Below are positions 1-12,841 of a stretch of DNA of 48,327 nucleotides, piece after piece; within the stretch, counting starts at the first letter, position 1; every line of letters begins with the position of its first letter. The notes beneath the pieces were generated by a model, which worked only from the letters and a program-made list of their open reading frames with translations, searched no databases and was not told the origin of the DNA. Made by a program: the position numbers and the translations under genes. The stretch lies in contig NZ_LXGN01000006.1 in assembly GCF_009372255.1 (NCBI RefSeq), forward strand, positions 1 through 48,327. Reading direction: 5' to 3'. Source of the stretch: Acinetobacter guerrae (GTDB taxonomy: Bacteria; Pseudomonadota; Gammaproteobacteria; Pseudomonadales; Moraxellaceae).

Positions 1-115
1 AACTCAATACAAATCCTTCAAACCTTAACCCTAAAAGCCAAGATCTTCATCGTGTATCGCGTCGGGATGCTGCGTATTCTATACAGTTTTTAAACCAGCG
101 CAACCCCTGAAAGCA
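1..115 (-). promoter_or_regulatory. rRNA operon promoter and leader start (leftward)
   Basis: Read on the minus strand there is a -35 TTGCGC (98-103), a 16-base spacer and a -10 TAGAAT (76-81), followed by a leader. The 21 bases at 49-69 are the exact reverse complement of 48307-48327, where a second strong promoter faces the other way. Two identical leaders behind strong promoters, each pointing out of an oriC window, is what paired rrn operons look like. The 16S gene itself lies outside the window, so the assignment is inferred from the duplicated leader and promoter strength. Confidence 0.7.
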
Positions 116-259
116 TTTATTTTCAATGGATGTGCTTTTTTTCGTCGATTCAGCCTTGAGCGTTCAACAAATGAACGTAAATTGATTATTCTTCAAACTA
201 ACCATAAAAAAAGTACACGCGAGCATGTACTTTTGGAGCGAATTGTATCTCTTGATGCT

Positions 260-523
260 TTAGTGAATATGATAGTTACCCCTTACATCAATGACTTCTC
301 GAATCATTTGTTGTCTACCCACATAGCTTTCCCCAAAGAAAAATACTTTTGCCCGATATGGGAGTCTTGACATGACCATGCTCGACAATTGGTAATTTTC
401 AACAACATCTAATTTATCTAGATAATAATGCGCTAATAAATACTGTTCTTCTTCTATAGCGACTGGATCTGTGTCAAATAAAAAAGTGATAAGCCAATTG
501 AGGTGTTGTTGATCAAATCCCAT
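260..523 (-). CDS. Small hypothetical protein (87 aa)
   Basis: I do not recognise this protein. It is 87 residues, acidic in its first half (an EEE run near residue 25) and rich in aromatic residues, with no signal peptide or membrane segment. Its start is well supported: a purine-rich ribosome binding site (GAGGAGAG) lies about six bases before the ATG. It stands alone between the rrn leader and tyrS and faces the same way as both. It is probably a cytoplasmic protein of unknown role; no catalytic motif is visible. The ribosome binding site and absence of any competing frame are the main reasons for calling it a gene. Confidence 0.6.
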   Translation of the reverse strand: MGFDQQHLNWLITFLFDTDPVAIEEEQYLLAHYYLDKLDVVENYQLSSMVMSRLPYRAKVFFFGESYVGRQQMIREVIDVRGNYHIH

Positions 524-851
524 GGATAGCTCTCCTCTCGTTGTTTTTATTTACTAAATCATCGTATTACTGCATGAATATCTTTTTTACTGAATAAAGC
601 TTGTCTAAATGTTATGGATAGATGTGAGGTTCTCCTTAAACATGCTGTTGAATTTTTTGTTTAATCTATTTATACCGTAGTTTTTTAAGTTGTACAGGAT
701 TTATTTGATCTTTAATCAGGCAATAAAACTGATTTTATTTTCAGTTTTGTTGGGCTTATTTTATGTATTTATGCTCAGAAACAAAGTGATACTCACCATA
801 GTCGTACAGGTCATATTCATAATTTAACAAAGTTTTCACTTATATATAAAT
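524..851. other. AT-rich intergenic region, no gene seen
   Basis: About 330 bases between the small hypothetical gene and the tyrS terminator. No open frame with a ribosome binding site was found. It must carry the promoter of the leftward hypothetical gene, but no clear -35/-10 pair stands out in the AT-rich sequence. Confidence 0.5.
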
Positions 852-876
852 AAAAAGCAGACTTATCGTCTGCTTT
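852..876 (-). terminator. Intrinsic terminator of tyrS
   Basis: Stem AAAGCAGAC / GTCTGCTTT with a five-base loop. In the leftward transcript the stem is followed by a run of T. It sits 28 bases past the tyrS stop codon. Confidence 0.8.
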
Positions 877-903
877 AGATAACACTTGAAAAGTTATTCT
901 GCT

Positions 904-2139
<1,236 letters not shown>

Positions 2140-2197
2140 TTATTCAATTTGTGCGATATACTAACACTTTTTCAGCAGATTGCAGGCGAAGTTACTC

Positions 2198-3328
2198 ATG
2201 ACATCGATCTATATTGGGGTAATGACCGGTACCAGCATGGATGGGGTCGATTTCGTTGCTGCCTCATTTGATCCCTTACATCTTCATGCGACTTTAACCA
2301 TTCCTTTTGAACCAGAGTTACGTGATGAATTAATGGCACTGACCCTGCCAGGGGATAATGAAATTGATCGAATGGGTAAAGCCGATGTAACACTTGCCGA
2401 GCTGATTGGTCATGGGATTAATGAGCTGATTGAAAAGAATCATTTGGATCGTAGTCAAATTAAAGCAATCGGTTCCCACGGACAAACGATTCGCCATCGT
2501 CCTGAACATGGATTTACCTTACAAATTGGCGACCCCAATATCATTACTGAAATTACCCAAATTCCTGTAATTTCTGATTTTAGGCGTCGGGATATGGCTG
2601 CGGGCGGTCAAGGTGCGCCATTGGTTCCTGCATTTCATCAAGCGATTTTTCAGCATTCCAGTATTCATCGTGTGATTTTAAACTTGGGCGGTATTGCCAA
2701 TGTCAGTCTGCTTCCCGCAGGGCGACCAGAAGCCGTTTATGGTTTCGATACAGGTCCTGCCAATATTTTAATGGATGCATGGTGTGAGCGTTATACAGGC
2801 CATCCTTATGACGAAAATGGCAATTGGGCGGCTTATGGTCATCCCATTCGCGGTTTATTAGAACGCTTGCAAGCGCACGAGTTTTTTTCAAAAGAGCCTC
2901 CAAAAAGCACAGGACGTGAAGACTTTAATATTGACTGGCTAGATGATCAGCTTGCAGATTGGCGTAATGATGAAATGGAATATGATGAGCTAGAAGATAC
3001 CCCTGAAAATGTACAAGCAACCCTGTTGAAACTCACCACACGCGCGATTAAAAAAGCAATTTATCGTTCTGATTTAGATACTGGTGAAGTGTATGTTTGT
3101 GGTGGAGGCGCTTATAACTCACATTTATTAGAACAACTTCGCTGGCGTTTACGCAAACATAATTGGTCAGTGCAAAGTACCAGTGTACTTGGATTATCAC
3201 CAACATGGGTAGAAGCGACCGCATTTGCATGGCTTGGCATGCGCTTTATGAATCAACAAAGTGGTAACTTGCCTTCGGTTACAGGCGCTAAGGATTTTAG
3301 AATACTAGGAACAATAACCAGTGTTTAA
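2198..3328 (+). CDS. anmK: Anhydro-N-acetylmuramic acid kinase
   Basis: AnmK opens and phosphorylates 1,6-anhydro-N-acetylmuramic acid released during cell-wall turnover, giving MurNAc-6-phosphate for recycling. The 376-residue protein starts MTSIYIG and has the family motif MTGTSMDG at residues 9-16, then GSHGQT, a GGQGAPLVP segment and a C-terminal VCGGGAYN nucleotide-binding stretch of the ASKHA fold. The ATG at 2198 is chosen over an upstream TTG (2180) because it puts the sugar-kinase motif at the usual distance from the N terminus and has AGGCGA before it. Another murein recycling gene, mpl, and a lytic transglycosylase lie elsewhere in the window. It is convergent with erpA and shares a terminator with it. 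Confidence 0.95.
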   Translation: MTSIYIGVMTGTSMDGVDFVAASFDPLHLHATLTIPFEPELRDELMALTLPGDNEIDRMGKADVTLAELIGHGINELIEKNHLDRSQIKAIGSHGQTIRHRPEHGFTLQIGDPNIITEITQIPVISDFRRRDMAAGGQGAPLVPAFHQAIFQHSSIHRVILNLGGIANVSLLPAGRPEAVYGFDTGPANILMDAWCERYTGHPYDENGNWAAYGHPIRGLLERLQAHEFFSKEPPKSTGREDFNIDWLDDQLADWRNDEMEYDELEDTPENVQATLLKLTTRAIKKAIYRSDLDTGEVYVCGGGAYNSHLLEQLRWRLRKHNWSVQSTSVLGLSPTWVEATAFAWLGMRFMNQQSGNLPSVTGAKDFRILGTITSV

Positions 3329-3356
3329 ATTGTTTGATGATTTGATTACGATCGCA

Positions 3357-3386
3357 TAAAAAAATCCCCTATTGGGGATTTTTTAT
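3357..3386. terminator. Bidirectional terminator anmK/erpA
   Basis: Stem AAAATCCCC / GGGGATTTT with a four-base loop, A-rich on the left and T-rich on the right, so it can stop transcripts from both convergent genes. Confidence 0.85.
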
Positions 3387-3396
3387 ACATCAAATT

Positions 3397-3732
3397 TTAG
3401 ATCGAAAATGAAGAACCACAACCACAGGTTGTTGTAGCATTTGGATTTTGCACGATAAAACGTGAACCCTCTAGGCCTTCAAGATAATCTACGACAGAAC
3501 CAACAAGATATTGATAGCTTAATGAATCGACCAACATGGTGACATCGCCATTTTCAAACTTGGCATCATCTTCATTAGCACTTTCAGCAAAATTAAAACC
3601 ATAAGAAAAGCCAGAACAACCACCACCTGTCACGTAAACACGCAGCATTAAATCCTGATTCCCTTCGCTGTCACGGAGTTGACGCACTTTTTTGGCAGCA
3701 TTATCTGAGATAACAAGAGTTTGGGCATTCAT
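3397..3732 (-). CDS. erpA: Iron-sulfur cluster insertion protein ErpA
   Basis: A-type carrier that delivers Fe-S clusters to apo-proteins, notably those of isoprenoid synthesis and respiration. The 111-residue protein has the three invariant cysteines: Cys39 in GGGCSGF and the pair Cys103/Cys105 in the C-terminal CGCGSSF. Length and the motif spacing are typical of ErpA/IscA/SufA; the N-terminal region and absence of neighbouring isc or suf genes favour ErpA. It stands alone, convergent with anmK. A ribosome binding site (AGGAAT) precedes the ATG. Confusion with another A-type carrier is the only real uncertainty. Confidence 0.92.
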   Translation of the reverse strand: MNAQTLVISDNAAKKVRQLRDSEGNQDLMLRVYVTGGGCSGFSYGFNFAESANEDDAKFENGDVTMLVDSLSYQYLVGSVVDYLEGLEGSRFIVQNPNATTTCGCGSSFSI

Positions 3733-3854
3733 GATGGGTATTCCTCAACCTAAATCTGATGTCTTATAAAGAAAAAGACCATATACAGTATAACATACAC
3801 AATATATGGTCAGTTCTGGAAGTTTAAACTTTATTCAGAGTATTTGTATCAGGA

Positions 3855-4859
3855 TTATTTATAATTCTCGTCCTGTAATGCACACTCAAAGTTTTTCGGA
3901 TTTTCCTTACAACGGAATTGCCACAATAGTTTCATCATACGCTTATCATAAATCCCTTTTTTGGTCAGGTTTATACGCGATTCACGCATCAACTTTTGAT
4001 AGCCAGGTTTATCTGCTTCAGGAACATCCATCCAGTACTTTTGAGGAATATCAGCCTTCATTTTACCTAAAATAGTAAAAGAACGCGGCAACTGGGTTTT
4101 AACCCAATCGCGTGATTTTTGACCAAATCCAGCAGGGAATTTATCGGGACGAATAATGAGATTTCCTGTGACCTGTAAAATAGGATAATTAACGATCGCG
4201 CCTTTGGTTCCCAAACCTTTATGCAACTCTAGCGCTTTAAAAGCTGCGGCTGGCGCCCCAATAATATCGACCTGATGGTTATTAAATTTTGCTCCAAAAT
4301 TAGTGACATCCGCACTGACTGCTTGCGCACCAATTTGCTGAACCATTATTTTTTGTGCTTCATCGTAGTCTAAAACTGCAATTTTTTTGCCTGCGGCTTT
4401 GGCAACTGTATTGATATTGCGGTCATTAACCAATAAATACGCGTCACCAATAGGAATAACGCCAACGACTTCATATTGACCCTGAGTCATATATTTGGCA
4501 AATGTAGGACTAGATAGCCCCTGCATGATCTTCACTGCAAGCTTGAGATCTGTAATTGCTCCAATTGCATCAAGTGAACCCGTAAATGCATTAAATTGGC
4601 GACCACGTAAACCTGTGATACTCACTCCATCACATTTACCCGCTTTAAAATCATCCGCAATTACACTTTCATTCTGGCTGACTTTTAGCTCAATATCAGC
4701 CCCCCAGTTTTTAGCCGCGAGCTGATAGTCTTTCATCACACTATAAACGTCGCCATTTTTTCCGACCAAATCGAAAACACAAATGGTTTGCTTGGCCTGC
4801 ACCCCCATTGATGCTGCAAATAAGCCAGTTGTGATTGCGAGCGTTTTTGTCCATTTCAT
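3855..4859 (-). CDS. AdeT-like putative solute-binding protein, copy 1
   Basis: 334 residues with a clean signal peptide (MKWTKTLAITTGLFAASMGVQA) and no other membrane segment, so it is exported to the periplasm. It belongs to the family annotated in Acinetobacter as AdeT1/AdeT2 or as putative solute-binding protein. The mature protein begins with the family motif CVFDLVGK and has a second cysteine in GKC and a pair near the C terminus (FRC...FEC). It is the most divergent of three tandem paralogues. The upstream ATG at 4934 is rejected: the ATG at 4859 has GGAAGG about eight bases before it and begins the signal peptide. The AdeT label of RND efflux pump is not supported, since one secreted domain cannot be an RND transporter; a ligand-binding role is inferred from the fold-like layout, and the ligand is unknown. 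Confidence 0.85.
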   Translation of the reverse strand: MKWTKTLAITTGLFAASMGVQAKQTICVFDLVGKNGDVYSVMKDYQLAAKNWGADIELKVSQNESVIADDFKAGKCDGVSITGLRGRQFNAFTGSLDAIGAITDLKLAVKIMQGLSSPTFAKYMTQGQYEVVGVIPIGDAYLLVNDRNINTVAKAAGKKIAVLDYDEAQKIMVQQIGAQAVSADVTNFGAKFNNHQVDIIGAPAAAFKALELHKGLGTKGAIVNYPILQVTGNLIIRPDKFPAGFGQKSRDWVKTQLPRSFTILGKMKADIPQKYWMDVPEADKPGYQKLMRESRINLTKKGIYDKRMMKLLWQFRCKENPKNFECALQDENYK

Positions 4860-5099
4860 ATGCGTACCTTCCATTATTACCTTTGTTCTTTTTCTGATTG
4901 ATAAGCATGCAAATGCAACCGCGCACTTTGTCATGTTTCAGTCCAGTTAAAATCTATAATTTCACATTTGTAATAAATAACATGTTTAAAACCATCTCTG
5001 GTTTCTAGTGTCACTCATCCATGTGAATTGTATAATTTGGTTTTAGATTATCAATTTTTAAATCTGCATCAATGGCTCAACTGACAGTATTTTAGAAAT

Positions 5100-5131
5100 A
5101 AAAAAACTCGGAAATAATTCCGAGTTTTCTT
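5100..5131 (-). terminator. Intrinsic terminator between AdeT-like copies 2 and 1
   Basis: Stem ACTCGGAA / TTCCGAGT with a four-base loop; in the leftward direction it is followed by seven T. It lies just past the stop of copy 2, so copy 1 should have its own promoter. Confidence 0.85.
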
Positions 5132-5144
5132 AATCAAATCAATA

Positions 5145-6149
5145 TTATTCGCCAGCCATTGAACATTCAAAATTGGCTTTATCTACTGAGCAACGCGCTT
5201 TTTTCAATACAGACATCATACCCGCATCGTACACACCGCGTTTCGTCAAATCGATACGACCGTCACGAAGAAGTTTTTGATATTTCAATTTGTCTTCTGC
5301 GGTTAGATTCATCTTGTATTTAGCAGGAATTTGCGCTTCAAGACGATTGATCATAGCAAAGCTTTTCGGTAATTGTTTAGTGAACCAATCACGAGATTTT
5401 TGACCAAAACCAGCAGGGAATGCATCAGGGCGAATCACCAAGTCAGCAGTAACATGCAGAACTGGGAAATTCATCATCGCACCATTCGTTCCTAACCCTT
5501 TATTTAACTCAAGTGGTTTGTAGGCATAAGCTGGTGCACCCACCATATCAACCTGACCATTGTTAAATTTTGCAGCAAAGTTAGAAATATCTGATAAAAC
5601 CGCTTGAGCACCTACACGTTGAACCATGATTTTTTGCGCATCGTCATAACCCAATACTGCAAACTTTTTACCTGCTGCTTTTTCTACAGAGTTAATGCTT
5701 TTGTCACGTACGAAGATAAACGCTGAACCAAGAGGTGCAATCCCTGCGACTTCGTATTTTTTACCGCCTAGATTTGAAGTTAATTTTGCTGCATTACGCG
5801 CATCAAGCACATAAGTAATTGCACGTTGTGCAATCTGGTTATTTGGAACACCACCCAAAGAATCGATTGAACCTGCAAATTTATTGTATTGGCGGGCACG
5901 CATAGCGGTCATGCTTACTGCATCACATTTACCCGCTTTAAAATCATTATCTGCAACCGCTTCGTCCTGACGCGGAACCAAAGTAATATCAGCACCCCAG
6001 CCTTTAGCTGCCAATGCCCATTCTTCCATCATTTTATAAGACTCGCCCGATTTCCCTAGCAAGTCGAATACACATACTGTTGCGGCTTGAGCTGTTACCG
6101 AAAAACCAGCTAAAGTAGTTGCGGCCAGAGCAAATGCAATTTTTTTCAT
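5145..6149 (-). CDS. AdeT-like putative solute-binding protein, copy 2
   Basis: 334 residues, signal peptide MKKIAFALAATTLAGFSVTAQA followed by TVCVFDLLGKSG. The order of conserved blocks is the same as in copies 1 and 3: CVFDLLGK, PRQDEA, GKCD, MRARQYNKFAGS, YEVAGIAPLG, AAGKKFAVLGYD, GAPAYAYKPLE, FPAGFGQKSRDW and the C-terminal cysteine pair. It is visibly closer to copy 3 than to copy 1. AAGGAA lies eight bases before the ATG. The three genes are in tandem on the same strand with gaps of about 270-290 bases, so they arose by duplication but are probably separate transcription units. Periplasmic binding of an unknown ligand is the inferred role; an involvement in aminoglycoside susceptibility is claimed for AdeT relatives but cannot be judged here. 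Confidence 0.87.
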   Translation of the reverse strand: MKKIAFALAATTLAGFSVTAQAATVCVFDLLGKSGESYKMMEEWALAAKGWGADITLVPRQDEAVADNDFKAGKCDAVSMTAMRARQYNKFAGSIDSLGGVPNNQIAQRAITYVLDARNAAKLTSNLGGKKYEVAGIAPLGSAFIFVRDKSINSVEKAAGKKFAVLGYDDAQKIMVQRVGAQAVLSDISNFAAKFNNGQVDMVGAPAYAYKPLELNKGLGTNGAMMNFPVLHVTADLVIRPDAFPAGFGQKSRDWFTKQLPKSFAMINRLEAQIPAKYKMNLTAEDKLKYQKLLRDGRIDLTKRGVYDAGMMSVLKKARCSVDKANFECSMAGE

Positions 6150-6417
6150 ATTGTTGTTCCTTTGTATGTAGCAAATTTCCAGTTAGAAGTATCCTTACAC
6201 GGCAAATATTAATCGGGTTATTTAAAAAAAAATAGAGTATTTACTCCACTTTTTGTGGAAAAATGAATATTTATTGTACAAAATCGTGAATGAATTCTTA
6301 TTTTTGGTAATAATCACTAAAAAACATATGAACAAAAGATTAAAATATAAAGAGTTTCCTTGAACTATATTTTTTAATGTACGAAGAAAACTCTCAAGTC
6401 ATTTTACTCTGGCTGTC

Positions 6418-7425
6418 TTATTCACCGCCAAGGGAGCATTCAAAATTGGTACGCTCTACAGTACAACGTGCCCGTTTGAGTACTGTCATCATATTTGGAT
6501 CGTAAATCCCTTGTTTTGCCAGATCAATACGCCCATCACGTAATAATTTTTGGTATTTGACTTTTTCGTCATTACTTAAATTAATTTTGTATTTATCTGG
6601 GATACCTGCCTCTAAACGGCGAACCATTGCAAAATTTTTCGGTAATTGATTAAGAAACCAATTACGTGATTGTTGACCAAAATTGGTCGGAAATTTATTT
6701 TGTCGAATAATCAGATCGGCTGTAATATTTGCAACTGGAAAATTGATCATAGCGCCATTACTGCCTAAGCCCTTTTGAATTTCCAGAGGTTTATAGGCAT
6801 AGGCGGGTGCAGGGACAATATCAACTTGTCCACTATTAAATCTGGCAACAAAGTTAGAAATATCAGACGCTACAGGCACAGCCCCAACACGTTGACTCAT
6901 AATTTTCTGCGCTTCATCATACTGCAAGATCGCAATTTTCTTACCTTTGGCACGCTCAAGATTATTCACATTACGATCACGTACAAATAAATAAGCCTGA
7001 CCAATTTGTACAATCCCTGCAACTTCATATTTGTCACCATCAATTGTCGTGGTAAGTCGATGATTATTGCGTTTGTCCAATACGAAGGTAATGGCTTTTT
7101 GTGCAATAGAGTTATTTGGAACTGCACCAAGTGCGTCGACTGAACCTGCAAATTTGTTATAAGGGCGCGCACGCATTGAGGTGATGTAAACGCCATCGCA
7201 TTTACCTTCACGAAAATCTTTTTCAGCCTGTGCCTCATCCTGACGTGGAATAAGATTAATATCTGCATTCCATGCTTTGGCAGCCAATGCCCACTCTTCC
7301 AACATTTTGTAAGAGTCACCTGCCTTTCCCAACAAATCAAAAGCACAGACATTAATTTGGGCATGAGCCGTCGTGATACATCCCAACAACATTGTTGTAC
7401 CCACGATCGAAAGTCCTTTTTTCAT
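6418..7425 (-). CDS. AdeT-like putative solute-binding protein, copy 3
   Basis: 335 residues with signal peptide (MKKGLSIVGTTMLLGCITTAHA) and the same four cysteines and motif order as copies 1 and 2 (CAFDLLGK, PRQDEA, GKCD, MRARPYNKFAGS, PAPAYAYKPLE, ARC...FEC). Two ATG codons stand side by side at 7428 and 7425; the second is preferred because it is seven bases from AAGGAA and matches the MKK start of copy 2. It is the first gene of the tandem set in the direction of transcription and is divergent from yheS. A signal-peptide cysteine (LLGC) could be mistaken for a lipobox, but the following AHA site fits signal peptidase I better. Confidence 0.85.
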   Translation of the reverse strand: MKKGLSIVGTTMLLGCITTAHAQINVCAFDLLGKAGDSYKMLEEWALAAKAWNADINLIPRQDEAQAEKDFREGKCDGVYITSMRARPYNKFAGSVDALGAVPNNSIAQKAITFVLDKRNNHRLTTTIDGDKYEVAGIVQIGQAYLFVRDRNVNNLERAKGKKIAILQYDEAQKIMSQRVGAVPVASDISNFVARFNSGQVDIVPAPAYAYKPLEIQKGLGSNGAMINFPVANITADLIIRQNKFPTNFGQQSRNWFLNQLPKNFAMVRRLEAGIPDKYKINLSNDEKVKYQKLLRDGRIDLAKQGIYDPNMMTVLKRARCTVERTNFECSLGGE

Positions 7426-7679
7426 CATCGTATTCCTTATCCGACTTGTTTTTGCTTAGTTTTTGTTCTGTACTTATTACTATAGTAAGCTTGAATCAAT
7501 AAAAATAGAGTTTTAGCTCTATTTAAACTAAAATCCTGTAAATTTTCTGACGAAATGCATGGGTTTTTAGACACAATTCATGTTTTTTAAAAGAATCAAT
7601 AAACAAGTAAAACTTTGTCTTATTTTGCATATCCCTTTAAAATAACCCCCTTTCTTTATGATGTTGCGTGTTCATTTCC

Positions 7680-9617
7680 ATGATTCAGCTTGAACAGTTT
7701 TCAATTCGCCGCGGCGGACGTGTTTTATTTCAAAAAGCATCGATGCAACTGCATCCAGGCTGGAAAATTGGTTTAACAGGCGTAAATGGTGCAGGAAAAT
7801 CCACTTTATTTTCAGCATTATTGGGTGGGATTGAAGCAGATAGCGGTAGCTTAAGTCGTCCGAATGTGTGGACAGTGGCACACATGGCACAAGAAATTAA
7901 AGCCTTAGACATGAAAGCGCTTGATTTTGTGTTATCAGGAGATGAAGAATATTGGACGATTCAAAATCAACTTGATGATCCAGAACAATTAAATAATGAT
8001 CAATTGGCTGATTTATACAGCCGCTTTGATGAAATTAATGGCTATTCTGCCTCAGCTAAAGCCTCTCAATTGATGGCAGGTCTGGGTTTTTTTGAACATC
8101 AATCACAATTAGATGTATCCAGTTTTTCAGGCGGCTGGCGTATGCGTCTCAATCTGGCACGTACTTTGATGAGCCGTTCAGATTTATTATTGTTGGATGA
8201 ACCGACCAACCATTTGGATCTTGATGCGATTTTATGGCTAGAAGACTGGCTAAAGAGTTACGAAGGAACTTTGGTTCTCATTTCACATGACCGTGATTTT
8301 TTAGATGCGATCACTGATCATGTTTTACATATTGAAAATCAAGAACTTACACTTTACACAGGGAACTATTCAACCTTTGAAACAACGCGTGCCGAACGTT
8401 TAGCCCAACAACAACAGGCTTTTGAAAAACAGCAGGAAACTCGCGCACATTTACAAAAATATATCGATCGATTCAAAGCTCAAGCCACCAAAGCGCGTCA
8501 AGCTCAAAGTCGGATCAAACAACTAGAACGGATGCAAGAACTTGCACCTGCGCATGTAGATACCCCGTTTACCTTTAGTTTTCGTGAACCAACCAAAATG
8601 AGTTCACCACTTTTGGCATTGGAACATGCTGATATTGGCTATGCAGCTAAACTCATTGTGACCAATGTTAATTTACAAATTACACCCACCAGCCGAATCG
8701 GATTGCTCGGTATGAATGGTGCAGGAAAATCAACGCTCATTAAATCTTTGGTGGGCGATCTTCCACTTATTCAAGGGCAACGCTACGCATCAGAATTACT
8801 CAATATTGGTTATTTTGCGCAACATCAAATGGATGCATTGGATGGCAATGCCAGCCCGATGCTACAACTGTCACGCATTGCAGATAAAAAAATCAGTGAT
8901 GCGACTTTACGTGCATTTTTAGGCAGTTTTGGTTTTAGTGGCGAACGCATGGACACGCCAAGTGAAAGCTTTTCGGGTGGCGAACGTGCGCGTTTAGCAT
9001 TGGCACTGATTGTCTGGCAGCGTCCTAATGTTCTTATTTTAGATGAACCAACCAACCATTTAGACTTAGATATGCGTCATGCTTTAACCATGGCATTGCA
9101 AGACTTTGAAGGCGCGGTGGTTTTGGTTTCACATGAACGTCAATTGATTGCCAGTGTTTGTGATGAACTGATTTTGGTTCACAACGGTCATAGCAAAAGT
9201 TTTGACGGCGATTTAACCGATTATGCCAACTGGCTGCGTCAAGCGCGTAATGAAATGATCAAAAAAGGACAGCAACCTGCTGCGCCTATTGTTTCAGAAG
9301 TGATCGCGCAACCCGCAACGTCTAAACTCGATAAAGAAGCCTTACGAAAGGAAGCTGCTCAACGTCGTGAGCTAACTCGTCCTATTCGTAAAAATATTGA
9401 GAAATGCGAAAGTCAGATTGAAAAATTTCAGCCACGTTTAGCTGAAATTGAAGCATTACTTGGCGATAGCTCACTCTATGAAGCCGATCGCAAAGACGAG
9501 TTACTCAAACTCATGAATGAGCAAACTGAACTTAAACAAAAACTGGAACAAGCTGAAGAACAATTATTGGAACTGCTGATGCAACTAGAAGAACTTGAGG
9601 GTTCTTTTGGCGAATAA
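7680..9617 (+). CDS. yheS: ABC-F ATPase YheS
   Basis: Cytoplasmic ABC-F family ATPase that acts on ribosomes rather than transporting. The 645-residue protein has two ATPase halves: first Walker A GVNGAGKST (residues 34-42), signature FSGGW and Walker B LLLLDEPTNHLD; second Walker A GMNGAGKST, signature FSGGERAR and LILDEPTNHLD. The linker (YIDRFKAQATKA) and a C-terminal charged coiled coil are characteristic of the YheS subgroup, and the first residues MIQLEQFSIRRGG align with the E. coli YheS start. The GTG at 7668 is also in frame but would add a four-residue extension without a ribosome binding site. It has no membrane segments. It stands alone between the AdeT-like genes and the DUF2171 gene. 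Confidence 0.93.
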   Translation: MIQLEQFSIRRGGRVLFQKASMQLHPGWKIGLTGVNGAGKSTLFSALLGGIEADSGSLSRPNVWTVAHMAQEIKALDMKALDFVLSGDEEYWTIQNQLDDPEQLNNDQLADLYSRFDEINGYSASAKASQLMAGLGFFEHQSQLDVSSFSGGWRMRLNLARTLMSRSDLLLLDEPTNHLDLDAILWLEDWLKSYEGTLVLISHDRDFLDAITDHVLHIENQELTLYTGNYSTFETTRAERLAQQQQAFEKQQETRAHLQKYIDRFKAQATKARQAQSRIKQLERMQELAPAHVDTPFTFSFREPTKMSSPLLALEHADIGYAAKLIVTNVNLQITPTSRIGLLGMNGAGKSTLIKSLVGDLPLIQGQRYASELLNIGYFAQHQMDALDGNASPMLQLSRIADKKISDATLRAFLGSFGFSGERMDTPSESFSGGERARLALALIVWQRPNVLILDEPTNHLDLDMRHALTMALQDFEGAVVLVSHERQLIASVCDELILVHNGHSKSFDGDLTDYANWLRQARNEMIKKGQQPAAPIVSEVIAQPATSKLDKEALRKEAAQRRELTRPIRKNIEKCESQIEKFQPRLAEIEALLGDSSLYEADRKDELLKLMNEQTELKQKLEQAEEQLLELLMQLEELEGSFGE

Positions 9618-9998
9618 AAAATAAAAGTCGGGTTGTAAAATTTAAAACATTACAGCCCGATACATTTTATTGCTTAGCGTTACATCTCAAAAGCTGATCA
9701 AGCCCAATTCGACTTTGACAATATGCTCTTTTAATTAAGAATTTTTATTAAAAAAAATTAAGATACTGATTTTTATAAAAAATAAAACTTAACAAAGCAG
9801 CATATAAAGCTGCTATTTTTTGATTAAAACACTATAAAGCCTTACACAAGCACCGCACAGGCCACTCAAAAACTGAATTACTCTCATTTGCAAGGCACAG
9901 CATTGACGCTGTTTTAAGTTTGATTTACTGACTTGCCTACTTGATACAAAGATCAAGTCAATAACATGAAACATCATGAAAATATGAGGGATAATCTC
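9618..9998 (+). other. Intergenic region with two stem-loops
   Basis: About 380 bases without a supported gene. An imperfect stem TCGGGTTGTAA / TTACAGCCCGA (9628-9660) just after yheS may end its transcript. A second, better terminator (AGCAGC / GCTGCT, 9796-9814, followed by six T) lies 140 bases further on. A TTGACA at 9715 without a clear -10 precedes it. A short untranslated transcript between the two is possible but not demonstrated. Confidence 0.5.
9796..9822 (+). terminator. Intrinsic terminator upstream of the DUF2171 gene
   Basis: Perfect six-base stem AGCAGC / GCTGCT with a seven-base AT loop, followed by ATTTTTTG. It stops rightward transcription before the DUF2171 gene. Confidence 0.65.
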
Positions 9999-10235
9999 AT
10001 GGCAACTATCAATGTACAAGATATTCAACATCATGCCGAAGTGGTCGGATCAGATCATCAACATGTCGGAACAGTCGATCATTTAGATGGTCAAGATAAG
10101 ATTAAACTGGCAAAAAATGATCAATCAGCCAATGGTCAGCATCATTATATTCCAACTCAATGGGTACAGCAGATTCAAGGTAATCAGGTAATACTCAATA
10201 AAACAGCTGATCAAGTTTTCCAGCAGTGGCAATAA
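9999..10235 (+). CDS. DUF2171 family protein
   Basis: A 78-residue protein that begins MATINVQDI and carries the DUF2171 pattern VVGSDHQHVGTVDHLDG, then IKLAKND, HHYIPTQWV and a final segment ending VFQQW. The family has a PRC-barrel-like beta arrangement and no established function; members are common as small stress-related proteins in proteobacteria. The start at 9999 is chosen over in-frame ATGs at 9966 and 9984 because GAGGG lies eight bases before it and the domain begins directly. It is histidine- and glutamine-rich and has no membrane segment. It ends in a terminator shared with gyrB. Confidence 0.85.
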   Translation: MATINVQDIQHHAEVVGSDHQHVGTVDHLDGQDKIKLAKNDQSANGQHHYIPTQWVQQIQGNQVILNKTADQVFQQWQ

Positions 10236-10273
10236 ACTCAGTTGCAGGAAGTTATAATGAATATGGAAATTCA

Positions 10274-10307
10274 AAAAAAACAGGCGCTTTGTGCGCCTGT
10301 TTTTTAA
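10274..10307. terminator. Bidirectional terminator DUF2171 gene/gyrB
   Basis: Stem ACAGGCGC / GCGCCTGT, A-run before and T-run after, between convergent genes. Confidence 0.9.
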
Positions 10308-10326
10308 CCTGACTTCTATAGTAAGA

Positions 10327-12804
<2,478 letters not shown>

Positions 12805-12841
12805 CTAGCAAATTATGGATCGATCCCCAGAGGGGAAAAAA

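Noticed and set aside
182..370. 62-codon frame on the plus strand
   Set aside because: Overlaps the supported minus-strand gene at 260-523, lacks a ribosome binding site and its first half lies in the rrn upstream region.
9813..10034. 73-codon minus-strand frame rich in cysteine
   Set aside because: It covers the terminator at 9796-9822 and the ribosome binding site of the DUF2171 gene and has no ribosome binding site of its own.
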